Assembly: GCF_000526995.1 (NCBI RefSeq)
Contig: NZ_AZUI01000001.1
Location: 4,568,001 to 4,632,000 of the forward strand
Direction: 5' to 3'
Source: Lacrimispora indolis DSM 755
Lineage (GTDB): Bacteria > Bacillota > Clostridia > Lachnospirales > Lachnospiraceae
Length of the DNA: 64,000 nt
The position numbers and the translations under genes were made by a program. Position 1 is the stretch's first letter. Every line of letters begins with the position of its first letter. This document shows positions 16,382-24,021 of the stretch, one piece after another. Under the pieces are notes generated by a model. It ran no database searches. It worked only from the letters and a program-made list of their open reading frames with translations, and was not told the origin of the DNA.

Positions 16382-16576
16382 ATGGAAGAATTAAAGATGT
16401 CCATAGATGAGATGATTTCAACACTTGATGGTGCAAGCGGACGGTTAACCGTTGAAGCGCTTAAGAACCCGGTAATCAGGGAAGCAAAGGAAATGGTTAT
16501 GAAAGTCAGCATAGCCCTTGGAGAATTAGCAGAGGAATTGGAAGAATCTGCTTACCTTGAAATTGACGAAGATTAA
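16382..16576 (+). CDS. small acidic helical protein
   Basis: 64 residues, MEELKMSIDEMISTLDGASG..., strongly helical and acidic. GGAGGACGATTC precedes the start. It sits between LemA and the two-TM protein and is presumably cotranscribed. Function unknown. Confidence 0.5.
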   Translation: MEELKMSIDEMISTLDGASGRLTVEALKNPVIREAKEMVMKVSIALGELAEELEESAYLEIDED

Positions 16577-16588
16577 AGAGGACTTGAT

Positions 16589-17329
16589 ATGAAAAGGTCA
16601 TGGGATTTTGGAGATTTTGAAATCACATTACGAGAAGTCATAGCCAGCGTTACCATTGTTGCTGTTATGTTCCTGATTGGATTTGTGATAGCTGGGAAAA
16701 TAGAAGCTTACCAGATGGATAAGAACGCTGAATATAATAAGGCGGTACATATTACGGACACAGAAATGTTCCGTTATGGCATGGACACAAGCCTTGGGAA
16801 TGCTTTTGTTTATGGGAACCTGCAAGCAGTTGATCCGGTGACATACCCTGAAATTGGCGGAGAGTACTTATATGTAGAAAAAGTGAAAGAAAGATATACA
16901 AGACATACCAGAACAGTTCATCATTCGAATGGAAAAACTTCATGGACAACAACTGAAACATATTGGACATGGGATAAGGTCGGATCAGAAAATATACATT
17001 CGAACAATATACGGTTTTTGGAAATTGAATTTCCCTATGGAAAAGTAGTTATTCCACATAGTGAGTACATGGAAACAATTAAAGAATCAAACAAGATCAG
17101 ATATAAATATTATGGTTGCCCGAAAGAACACACCGGATCCATATATACATTTCTGAAAGATGGCACCATAGCAGACAATACGGAATTCTTTAAAAATATG
17201 AATATTGAAGAAGCGTTGAATCAAAAGACTTCTGGAATTGGATTATGGCTGTTTTGGATATTCTGGATTGCTTTAACTGGTGTCGTGATGTTCGGATTCT
17301 ATTACCTGGATAACGGATGGTTAGAGTAA
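16589..17329 (+). CDS. two-TM membrane protein linked to LemA
   Basis: 246 residues with one N-terminal membrane helix (EVIASVTIVAVMFLIGFVIAGK) and one near the C-terminus (GLWLFWIFWIALTGVVMFGFYYL), enclosing a roughly 170-residue soluble domain with a Thr/Arg/Tyr-rich stretch. The architecture, together with LemA upstream, recalls the LemA/TMEM43-like pairs seen in some genomes, but I cannot confirm the family. Last gene before the tRNA cluster. Confidence 0.6.
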   Translation: MKRSWDFGDFEITLREVIASVTIVAVMFLIGFVIAGKIEAYQMDKNAEYNKAVHITDTEMFRYGMDTSLGNAFVYGNLQAVDPVTYPEIGGEYLYVEKVKERYTRHTRTVHHSNGKTSWTTTETYWTWDKVGSENIHSNNIRFLEIEFPYGKVVIPHSEYMETIKESNKIRYKYYGCPKEHTGSIYTFLKDGTIADNTEFFKNMNIEEALNQKTSGIGLWLFWIFWIALTGVVMFGFYYLDNGWLE

Positions 17330-17453
17330 AAATTTTCTCCTCATAGCTGTTTGCTGTTAAGGCGGAGCGAATCTGCCGTGAGGTTTTTATCCTTGTCTCC
17401 ACTTAGTGGGATTTTCTGCATAAAGTCCTGTCGATGGGAGATGTATGGATAGC

Positions 17454-17563
17454 AGGTATTAGTTTTATGATGGTTAAAACAGGCAGAAGCGTATGTGAAG
17501 ACATGCAGGTTGACAGACATACGTCAGGAAGCAAGACATGCGGTTCGAATCCGCATATACCTG
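17454..17563 (+). other. tRNA-like element 1, with an insertion or long arm
   Basis: AGGTATT pairs (6 of 7) with TATACCT; a D-arm-like TTTT/AAAA hairpin and a perfect T-arm (TGCGG-TTCGAAT-CCGCA, 17539-17555) are present. The middle is about 50 bases, too long for a normal anticodon and variable arm, and contains the stem CGTATGT/ACATACG. No standard anticodon loop could be found. Either a very divergent tRNA or a tRNA with an insertion. Confidence 0.4.
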
Positions 17564-17564
17564 T

Positions 17565-17659
17565 TGGGAATGATCTGGCTTAGCCAGTCAGAGAATTTCA
17601 AGTAAGAGGTTGCAAACTTTTGCGTGATTGCGGTGGTGGTTCAAATCCACAATCCCGTT
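17565..17659 (+). other. tRNA-like element 2, class II-like and degenerate
   Basis: A D-arm-like TCTG/CAGA hairpin, a GCAAA/TTTGC variable-arm-like stem and a T-arm GTGG-TTCAAAT-CCAC are present, and GGGA/TCCC could close the acceptor. The anticodon stem is poor (two wobbles, one mismatch) and position 33 is not T. A worn class II tRNA is the likeliest reading. Confidence 0.3.
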
Positions 17660-17742
17660 ATATGAGTATGTGTGAGGCTAACATTGAAAGTATGGCAGGT
17701 AAGGCGTAGGGATAATCGCAGGTTCGATTCCTGCCACCGCAA
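17629..17742 (+). other. tRNA-like element 3, perfect acceptor and T-arm
   Basis: TGCGGTG (17629-17635) and CACCGCA (17735-17741) form a perfect 7-bp acceptor stem; GCAGG-TTCGATT-CCTGC (17718-17734) is a perfect T-arm. The interior is about 40 bases longer than in a tRNA and overlaps element 2. No anticodon arm assigned. Confidence 0.4.
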
Positions 17743-17761
17743 TTTATAAAATTGTTTAAGA

Positions 17762-17834
17762 GGGGAATAAGCTAATCTGGTGAAAGCGCCTGCCTGAAGA
17801 GCAGGAGAGATAGGGTCGGAACCTATACTTCCCA
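17762..17834 (+). tRNA. tRNA-Phe (GAA)
   Basis: Full cloverleaf: acceptor GGGGAAT/ACTTCCC (one mismatch), D-stem GCT/AGC, anticodon stem CCTGC/GCAGG with loop CTGAAGA (anticodon GAA), T-stem ATAGG/CCTAT with the unusual loop GTCGGAA. CCA is not encoded. Sequence divergence suggests a phage-borne tRNA. Confidence 0.8.
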
Positions 17835-18109
17835 TTTGCTTCTTTTTTTCATTCACAGCCGAAAGCGACAACCTAATGGAGCAGGTGCAGGGTCTAATAG
17901 GATTGTGGTTGTGTCTAAGAGTTGCATCATAACTAAGGAAGCAAGCGTTGCCGAATAGCTATCGGCTGATGTGAGAGTGAGCGCAACGCCTTACAGAGAA
18001 TGACAATGCCTGCTGAAAGCGCCCGGAGCGTATTCGTGCACAAGTACGCTTGCGAAATCTCCATAAGAGGGTGAGTAGACGGTATGATAATCTAAGCGGG
18101 CCGTGCTTA
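17835..18109. other. spacer within the tRNA cluster
   Basis: No gene and no clear tRNA. Contains several short stems; likely processed spacer RNA. Nothing else seen. Confidence 0.3.
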
Positions 18110-18182
18110 GGACCCTTAGCTCAGAGGTCAGAGCCTCCGGCTTCTAACCGGAATGTCCTGGGTTCGAATCCCAAAGGGTCCA
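18110..18182 (+). tRNA. tRNA-Arg (TCT)
   Basis: Acceptor GGACCCT/AGGGTCC, D-stem GCTC/GAGC, anticodon stem TCCGG/CCGGA with loop CTTCTAA (anticodon TCT), T-arm CTGGG-TTCGAAT-CCCAA. Reads AGA codons, frequent in this AT-rich phage. Confidence 0.92.
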
Positions 18183-18361
18183 TTGGTGGCTGAAAGTTTA
18201 GTGTGAACGTAATAAGCCAAATTCCTCATGTGAGAAAACACATGGGAACTCATGAATATGGGTGAATGGCATTTGGAAAATCCTTATTTCTGTTCTTAGT
18301 AGCCAGTAAGTGAACGTGCTTCATGCAAGTGGTTTGCGTGGATATGGTTCTACCCCACGAT

Positions 18362-18431
18362 GGGCTATTGCCAAACGGTAAGGCACAGGATTTTGATTCC
18401 TGCATTTCCCGGTTCGAATCCGGGTAGCCTG
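18362..18431 (+). tRNA. tRNA-Gln (TTG)
   Basis: Acceptor GGGCTAT/GTAGCCT, anticodon stem CAGGA/TCCTG with loop TTTTGAT (anticodon TTG), T-arm CCGG-TTCGAAT-CCGG. Ends 16 bases before the promoter of the DUF4062 moron. A CATGTG/CACATG hairpin lies in the spacer at 18228-18245. Confidence 0.9.
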
Positions 18432-18447
18432 ATTTGCACATTGGAAA

Positions 18448-18476
18448 TTGAATATTGATGGTTGGTGTGGTATAAT
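18448..18476 (+). promoter_or_regulatory. promoter of moron cassette 2
   Basis: TTGAAT (18448-18453), 17-base spacer, TATAAT (18471-18476). The first 14 bases of the spacer (ATTGATGGTTGGTG) are identical to those of the promoter at 815. Confidence 0.8.
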
Positions 18477-18507
18477 TTTTCTATTACAAATGATGAGGGG
18501 GGTTATT

Positions 18508-19542
18508 ATGGATAAACGATATCAGGTTTTTGTTAGTTCAACATATAAAGATTTACAAGATGAGCGTAAAGAAGTTATGCAAGCATTACTTGAATTAGAC
18601 TGCATACCGGCTGGAATGGAACTTTTTCCAGCTTCGAATGATGACCAATGGACTTTAATAAAAAAAGTTATTGATGACTGTGACTATTATATTTTGATTT
18701 TAGCAGGTAGATATGGTTCTGTTAATGAAGATGGTATGGGTTATACTGAAATGGAATATCGATATGCTTTGGCGGCGAATAAGCCTATAATAGCTTTTCT
18801 GCATAAAAATCCAGGAGATATATCATCAGCTAAAACTGAGGATACGCAAGAAGGTAAGGAAAGATTAAATCTATTTAGGGATTTGGCCCAAAAAAAGATG
18901 ACTAAATATTGGACTAACCCTTACGATCTAGGAAGCGTAGTTTCAAGGAGTATGATTACTCTTATTAAAACATTTCCTGCTACAGGGTGGGTCAAAGCTG
19001 ATAATATAACAGATGAAAATACGATGAAAGAATTACTTAGACTTCAAAAAGAAAACAAAGAATTAAAAGAACAACTGGAGTTAAGTAATATTCAAGCACC
19101 TGATGGAGCGGAAAATTTCTCACAAGGTGAAGATACAATTGTATTGAATTTCGTGTATAGGTATTTTGATAAACAAAACAATAGATATTCAAGCTCAATG
19201 GATTTTGTGTTTACATGGAATGAATTATTTAAAGTTGTAGCTCCTTATTTGGTTAATGAATGTGACGAGGTAGATATGACAGAGGTTATTACAACCTACA
19301 TGAAAGAAAAATGTCATGATGAAATAATAATTTTAAAGTCAGAAATGAAAATACGGTCATTTGATAAAATTCAATTAAAAGTTGGTCATTTTCAAATAAT
19401 CAAAGTACAATTTCAAGCACTTGGATTGATACAGAAAAGTATCAAGAATAGAAGTGTTAAAGATAACTTAACATACTGGAAATTAACCCCATATGGAGAG
19501 AGGATAATGACTCAATTAGTCGCAATTAAAAAAGAAAAATAA
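18508..19542 (+). CDS. DUF4062 domain moron, defence-like
   Basis: 344 residues. Residues 1-115 (YQVFVSSTYKDLQDERKEV... and CDYYILILAGRYGSV...GYTEMEYRYALAANKPIIAFLH) are the DUF4062 domain, a TIR/nucleotide-binding-like fold often at the N-terminus of NTPase and defence proteins. A short coiled coil (about 190-215) joins it to a C-terminal part that may be a winged helix ending LTYWKLTPYGERIM. The gene has its own promoter and terminator, a GAGGGGGG ribosome binding site and AT-rich codons, all typical of a moron. ATG at 18508 chosen by the ribosome binding site. An anti-phage role is inferred. Confidence 0.75.
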   Translation: MDKRYQVFVSSTYKDLQDERKEVMQALLELDCIPAGMELFPASNDDQWTLIKKVIDDCDYYILILAGRYGSVNEDGMGYTEMEYRYALAANKPIIAFLHKNPGDISSAKTEDTQEGKERLNLFRDLAQKKMTKYWTNPYDLGSVVSRSMITLIKTFPATGWVKADNITDENTMKELLRLQKENKELKEQLELSNIQAPDGAENFSQGEDTIVLNFVYRYFDKQNNRYSSSMDFVFTWNELFKVVAPYLVNECDEVDMTEVITTYMKEKCHDEIIILKSEMKIRSFDKIQLKVGHFQIIKVQFQALGLIQKSIKNRSVKDNLTYWKLTPYGERIMTQLVAIKKEK

Positions 19543-19549
19543 GATTTCG

Positions 19550-19584
19550 CTACCAACTATCAATATTCGGTTGGTAGTTTTTTT
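19550..19584 (+). terminator. terminator of moron cassette 2
   Basis: CTACCAAC (19550-19557) pairs with GTTGGTAG (19570-19577), then seven T. The CCAACTATCAATATTCGG text is shared with the terminator at 1256 and is the inverted complement of the cassette promoter. Confidence 0.85.
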
Positions 19585-19605
19585 ATGGGAAAATGAGGTG
19601 GGAAC

Positions 19606-19743
19606 ATGAGTAACGTTGAAATAGTATTTATGGTGATTAAATTCGTAGTATTTTTATACGCAGCTTGGAAGTTTGTAACTGGAGATAAGGAAAAGATAAG
19701 TACGTTATGGTATGGAATATTCCTGATAGGTTTATTGCTGTGA
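19606..19743 (+). CDS. single-pass small membrane protein
   Basis: 45 residues, MSNVEIVFMVIKFVVFLYAAWKF..., with hydrophobic segments at each end. AATGAGGTGGGAAC precedes the start. Resembles in style the small membrane protein at 15338. Function unknown. Confidence 0.45.
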   Translation: MSNVEIVFMVIKFVVFLYAAWKFVTGDKEKISTLWYGIFLIGLLL

Positions 19744-19751
19744 GGTGGATT

Positions 19752-19934
19752 ATGGACGGATTCCAGCTTTGCTTACGTAACTTTTGCTCTTACTGCCCGG
19801 ATTTTGAGCCGGAGGTCGATAAAGAGGATTGTACCTTGATCGGGGATTCTTCTTCCAAAGTCATGAATATTATCCGGTGCCAGAATGAGGGCCGGTGTAT
19901 CAATATTGTGGAAAATTTGGAAGGTAGGGTATGA
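19752..19934 (+). CDS. small Cys-rich protein
   Basis: 60 residues starting MDGFQLCLRNFCSYCPDFEPEVDKEDC, with six Cys in total, a likely small zinc-binding protein. GTGAGGTGG precedes the start. Its last codons overlap the next gene start. Function unknown. Confidence 0.5.
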   Translation: MDGFQLCLRNFCSYCPDFEPEVDKEDCTLIGDSSSKVMNIIRCQNEGRCINIVENLEGRV

Positions 19935-20230
19935 CTATGCCGCCGAAATGGAATGAAAGCCCGGAAACGGTATATATGCGTGGTACTGATGGCACGGAGA
20001 TCCCTGTAAGTGATATTCCAGTGCTTGATTTTAAAATGGACCAAGATGAAGAACTGCAAAAGGCCATAGACGAATTTAAGAAGCCTGTTTCCTTGGATTT
20101 CTCAATGGCTGTGTTATTACCACCGGGAGAATTGGCCGCTGTCATATGTGGTTTATGTACCTTGGAGCAGGTCCAGCAGAATAATTGGCGGCGGCTTCAT
20201 GGCATGCCTATGAAAAGGAGGACGAAATGA
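19931..20230 (+). CDS. hypothetical phage protein
   Basis: 99 residues, MTMPPKWNESPETVYMRGTDGTEIPVSDIPVLDF..., overlapping both neighbours by 4 bases, so translation is coupled. No recognised domain. Confidence 0.5.
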   Translation: MTMPPKWNESPETVYMRGTDGTEIPVSDIPVLDFKMDQDEELQKAIDEFKKPVSLDFSMAVLLPPGELAAVICGLCTLEQVQQNNWRRLHGMPMKRRTK

Positions 20231-20613
20231 GATTAAGAGATGTTTTGGCAGTTATTGATGATAATGAAACGGTTGCTATCAGCCTTGATTATAAGAGCCT
20301 AAAGAGCTGTGAAAAATTAAGAAGAGAGCATTTAATTGATCTGCTTGATATGACGGTAAAGGGTGTTAAGACTGAAAGTTGCTCAATGCTGTTTATCACA
20401 GGAGAAGCAACGATTACAAGTGATACAACCAACCTACATGCAGATGAGATTGAGCATTTTTTACGGGTAGAGATTGAAGTTTCAAGGAATCGTATTGAAA
20501 GTAAAGAGGAAATTAGAGCCTTTAATGGTGTAGGGGTTGGACCTGAAGCCGCAAAAGAATTGAATAAACGGCATATTGCGTTTTGCCAGCAGCTATTAGA
20601 TATGATTCATTAA
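20227..20613 (+). CDS. hypothetical phage protein
   Basis: 128 residues starting MRLRDVLAVIDDNETVAISLDYKSLK; mixed alpha/beta. AAAAGGAGGACGAA precedes ATG at 20227. Member of the run of small genes before TerL. Not recognised. Confidence 0.5.
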   Translation: MRLRDVLAVIDDNETVAISLDYKSLKSCEKLRREHLIDLLDMTVKGVKTESCSMLFITGEATITSDTTNLHADEIEHFLRVEIEVSRNRIESKEEIRAFNGVGVGPEAAKELNKRHIAFCQQLLDMIH

Positions 20614-20637
20614 AACCTGTAGGAGGTTGGGGAAATT

Positions 20638-20844
20638 ATGGAAAAGAGTAATCCAGTTGTAATATATCGTTGCCGCCGGTGCGGTAAAGAATTTCAAGAG
20701 ACAGGTGTTATAAGAGGAAGCATGCAAACTAATGGTGTTGATGTGCCTGTTGGTCCAGTTTATTTGTATCATCTTTGTGATGATGGCATATTTGGACTGG
20801 ATGATTTAATCGGAGGATATGAGGTGAAAACAAAAAATGGATAG
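20638..20844 (+). CDS. small zinc-ribbon protein
   Basis: 68 residues with YRCRRCGKEF near the N-terminus and a later His-x-Cys (YHLC), consistent with a CCHC zinc ribbon. TGTAGGAGGTTGGGGAAATT precedes the start. Overlaps the next gene. Function unknown. Confidence 0.55.
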   Translation: MEKSNPVVIYRCRRCGKEFQETGVIRGSMQTNGVDVPVGPVYLYHLCDDGIFGLDDLIGGYEVKTKNG

Positions 20845-21109
20845 AGGCTATACAGCTAAAGAGGGATTAGAAATGGGGGAAAGCATAATGGCAGGTTTTA
20901 TAAGTGGTTTTAAAAAATCCATGAATCCTCCGGAAGATGGATTTGACGGGCAAGCGGATATAAGAATCTTACCAGATGGAAGCCGTTGGGCAGTTTGTCC
21001 TTATTGTGGAAAAAAGGCAGTAAAGATTTTGCCAGAAACAAAAATACATATGATGCCGTATAAATGCAAGAACAGCAAGTGCCAAAGTGATTTTATTGTA
21101 AATGTATAA
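20837..21109 (+). CDS. zinc-ribbon protein upstream of TerL
   Basis: 90 residues; C-terminal AVCPYCGKKAVKILPET...YKCKNSKCQSDF is a two-CxxC zinc ribbon. An internal start MGESIMAGF is possible. It is the last gene before the TerL leader hairpin, in the position sometimes held by packaging accessory genes, but no function can be assigned. Confidence 0.55.
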   Translation: MDRGYTAKEGLEMGESIMAGFISGFKKSMNPPEDGFDGQADIRILPDGSRWAVCPYCGKKAVKILPETKIHMMPYKCKNSKCQSDFIVNV

Positions 21110-21147
21110 AGTGATTTTTAAAGTCTGATTTAAACCAGTGCCTTGTG

Positions 21148-21190
21148 AGCCTTCGGACCTTTGTTAATAACAGAGGAAGGAGGCTTTTTT
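21148..21190 (+). promoter_or_regulatory. hairpin with T run covering the TerL ribosome binding site
   Basis: AGCCTTC (21148-21154) pairs with GAAGG/AGGCT (21176-21185), followed by six T. The downstream arm contains the GGAGG (21179-21183) that serves TerL. It looks like a terminator and also hides the ribosome binding site, so it could be an attenuator. Confidence 0.55.
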
Positions 21191-21192
21191 CT

Positions 21193-22860
21193 ATGGATTT
21201 CCAGGAACACCGGGAAATAATCAAAAAATTAAAGCGGCAGATTGAATCACCGCCTTCTTACGACATTCTAAACATTCTGTTATCAGAACTCCAATATACA
21301 ATGCAGGATAATCCGGATTTGCCCGTTGAGGAACGGGATTTCATCATGACCTATTCCGGGTTTATCAAGAAATGGGCCGTCACTAGATTTGTCCAGACAA
21401 TGGATACCTGTTGGGATGATCTGTACTGGAAAACATTGCATTTTGAGGCTCCGTATTTATTCGAATCGTATCTGATTTATCTGGAGAAGAATCGGGAAGC
21501 GAAGGATCGCTTTTATTTACCGAAACGCAAGCAGCTGAATAAGCATGGATTGATTCAGGCCATGCAGGATCTGGAAGATGATAGGCTGGATATCTTAAGC
21601 ATATCAATGCCACCTGGGACGCAGAAAACGACCTTGGAGAAGTTCTTTGCCTCATGGGTAATTGGCAAGCACCCAGATGATTTCAGTTTGTTCTATTCCC
21701 ATAGTGGCGATATTACCAGAATGTTCTATGACGGTATTTATGACATCACTACAAATTCAGATGAATACACCTGGAGCGAAATATTCCCAGACGTGAGACT
21801 TGAAAGTACGAATGCCAAGACTGAGACAATAAATTTTAATAAATACAAACCTTTCCCCAACATACAGTGTACGTCCATTGGCTCAAAGAATGCCGGTAAA
21901 GTTAGGTGTAACCGGTACCTGTATTGTGATGATCTTATTGGCGGCATTGAAGAAGCTCTGAATAAGGTTCGGTTAGATAAACTTTGGTCCCTATACAGTG
22001 TGGACGGTAAACAGAGAAAAATGGACGGCTGTAAAGAGATTCACATAGCGACGAGGTGGTCTGTCCATGATGTGATTGGACGAATAAAAAACCTATATCA
22101 AAAAAGCGACAGAGTGAGATTTATTGAGGTTCCAGATATTGATCCAGTGACTGAGGAATCAAACTTTGACTATGAATACAATGGCTTTTCAGTAGCTTTC
22201 TTTAATGATCAGGCACTGGCTATGGACGAAATTTCTTATAAGTGTCTTTATAAAAGCCAGCCTATTGAACGTGAGGGTCTGCTATATCATGAAGATGAAT
22301 TAAGACGATACTTTACACTTCCGCAGGGAGAACCTGATGCCTTACTTGGAATATGTGATACGAAGGACAAAGGAACAGACTTTATGTTTCTTCCTTGCGT
22401 GGCTCAGTACGGAAGTGATTATTACTGCCTGGATTGTGTTTGTGATGATAATTCTGACTATGGAATTCAATACGAAAGGTGCTCCCAAATAATAGTGGAT
22501 AATAAGCTGCAGCAGTGCCAGTTCGAAAGCAATAATGGCGGTAGCCGGGTAGGGTACGAAGTGAATAAACTGGTGGAGCAAAAGAATGGCCGTTGTAACA
22601 TCACCACTAAATTCACTGATAGCAATAAGGAAACAAAGATTATCGTAAATGCGGACTGGGTAAAGAAACATGTTTTATTCAAAGATTCTTCTCTTTACAA
22701 AGCCAAAAGTGATTATGGGGTTATGATGAGTTTTCTGCTTAGTTATTCAGTGAAAGGTAAGAACGTTCATGATGATGTACCCGATGGCTGGGCGCAGTTT
22801 GCATTGTTCACACAAAATATGGGTGGCGCTAAAGTCACAGTTTTCCAGAGACCGTGTTAA
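21193..22860 (+). CDS. terL: phage terminase large subunit
   Basis: 555 residues starting MDFQEHREIIKKLKRQ. The ATPase half shows ISMPPGTQKTTLEKFF (a deviant Walker A, PGTQKTT, as in the T7/SPP1-like terminases that lack a perfect P-loop) and RYLYCDDLIGG (Walker B-like), and the C-terminal nuclease half has GICDTKDKGTDFMFLP with acidic residues expected of an RNase-H-like nuclease. It pumps DNA into the prohead. It is far from the portal (40.5 kb), an unusual separation. Start chosen because of GGAGG in the leader hairpin. Confidence 0.85.
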   Translation: MDFQEHREIIKKLKRQIESPPSYDILNILLSELQYTMQDNPDLPVEERDFIMTYSGFIKKWAVTRFVQTMDTCWDDLYWKTLHFEAPYLFESYLIYLEKNREAKDRFYLPKRKQLNKHGLIQAMQDLEDDRLDILSISMPPGTQKTTLEKFFASWVIGKHPDDFSLFYSHSGDITRMFYDGIYDITTNSDEYTWSEIFPDVRLESTNAKTETINFNKYKPFPNIQCTSIGSKNAGKVRCNRYLYCDDLIGGIEEALNKVRLDKLWSLYSVDGKQRKMDGCKEIHIATRWSVHDVIGRIKNLYQKSDRVRFIEVPDIDPVTEESNFDYEYNGFSVAFFNDQALAMDEISYKCLYKSQPIEREGLLYHEDELRRYFTLPQGEPDALLGICDTKDKGTDFMFLPCVAQYGSDYYCLDCVCDDNSDYGIQYERCSQIIVDNKLQQCQFESNNGGSRVGYEVNKLVEQKNGRCNITTKFTDSNKETKIIVNADWVKKHVLFKDSSLYKAKSDYGVMMSFLLSYSVKGKNVHDDVPDGWAQFALFTQNMGGAKVTVFQRPC

Positions 22861-22874
22861 GGAGGTTTTACTAT

Positions 22875-23462
22875 ATGGCAAAAACATTGAGGAATCCAAA
22901 GAAAGAAAACTTAAGTCTATGGAATTCTTATCATAGCATGAAAAAACGCTGTTTAAATCCTAATTGCAAGCGCTATAAAGACTACGGTGGAAGAGGAATC
23001 AAGATATGTGAAGAATGGCTTAAAGGCTTTGATGCATTTGCAGATTGGGCAAAAGCAAATGGATACAGGAACGGATTGACCATAGAGCGAAAAGATGTGA
23101 ATGGCAATTACGAGCCGGATAACTGTATATGGATCACAAAGCAACAGCAGGCTTTTAATAAAAGGGATTCAATATTTGTCACTTATCGAGGACGGACAAA
23201 AGATTTAATGGTGTGGTGTAATGAATTAGGGCTGACGTATGATACATTTCATAACCGTATTACTTGTGGGTGGTCCCCTGAAAAGGCATTTGAAAGCCCT
23301 GCTAACGGAAAATCTTTTGCTCAAGTGTGTAGGGAGCATGGTTTAAAACCAGCAACGGTTAGAGATAGAGTTTACAAATTGGGTTGGGACTTAGAAGTTG
23401 CATTGAATACGCCAAGTGCAGGCCTGGGAGCCAATCAGCAGACTTATATGGGGAGGATTTGA
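22875..23462 (+). CDS. HNH-like homing endonuclease / AP2-type protein
   Basis: 195 residues. Motifs NLSLWNSYHSMKKRCLNP..., YKDYGGRGIKICEEW and NYEPDNCIWITKQQQAFNKR match the phage family of free-standing HNH/AP2-like proteins with the YGGRGI signature; DNA-binding helices follow in the C-terminal part. Such genes act as selfish inserts. It sits 14 bases behind TerL with GGAGGTTTTACTAT as ribosome binding site. A relative of about 45% visible similarity by eye in the core lies at 47190. Confidence 0.7.
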   Translation: MAKTLRNPKKENLSLWNSYHSMKKRCLNPNCKRYKDYGGRGIKICEEWLKGFDAFADWAKANGYRNGLTIERKDVNGNYEPDNCIWITKQQQAFNKRDSIFVTYRGRTKDLMVWCNELGLTYDTFHNRITCGWSPEKAFESPANGKSFAQVCREHGLKPATVRDRVYKLGWDLEVALNTPSAGLGANQQTYMGRI

Positions 23463-23464
23463 TT

Positions 23465-23896
23465 ATGAAATTAACGAGAGAATATTTAGCGACTTATACA
23501 TATCTGGAATCCGAAATTAAGCGTCTTAGGCGCAGGATAAAATACTATGAAAATAATCCATTGACTTCTGAATATGGGATTGTGAAAGGATCTTTAAAGC
23601 AGTTCCCATTTACGGAATGTCATTTTGTAGTTTCAGGGGCAAACGTGAAATCGAATGAAGAAAGGGAAAAGGCGGTTCGGCAGCTCCTAATAGATTTGAA
23701 AGGTAACGAGCAGCTTTTTGAAGATATGAAATTGGAGATAGAATGTTTTCTTGAAAAGTTGGGTCCGGAGCAGGTGGAAATTAAGCAGATCCTGTATTAT
23801 AGATATGTTGAACACTGGCCTTATGACGAGATTGCAAAGAAATTGAATTATGATAGGACAACCATTCAAAAGAAGATTGAAAAGTTTTTGAATTAG
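23465..23896 (+). CDS. ArpU/RinA-like late transcription regulator
   Basis: 143 residues. Helical N-terminus (YLESEIKRLRRRIKYYENN) and a C-terminal sigma-region-4-like helix-turn-helix (ILYYRYVEHWPYDEIAKKLNYDRTTIQKKIEKFL), the design of ArpU/RinA/sigma-like phage late regulators. Being right after TerL and before the late operons, it is the natural candidate to bind the 17-bp element of the two late promoters at 24963 and 40275; that link is an inference. Confidence 0.7.
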   Translation: MKLTREYLATYTYLESEIKRLRRRIKYYENNPLTSEYGIVKGSLKQFPFTECHFVVSGANVKSNEEREKAVRQLLIDLKGNEQLFEDMKLEIECFLEKLGPEQVEIKQILYYRYVEHWPYDEIAKKLNYDRTTIQKKIEKFLN

Positions 23897-24021
23897 TTAC
23901 AATAGAAATAGAATTTTATTGAATATCGTTGCAATTAGGTATGAATTGATATAATATTTTTATATAACTTGAATGAACTAATCTGTTTACTATTTAGAAA
24001 AAACATTAATGGAGAATTAAT

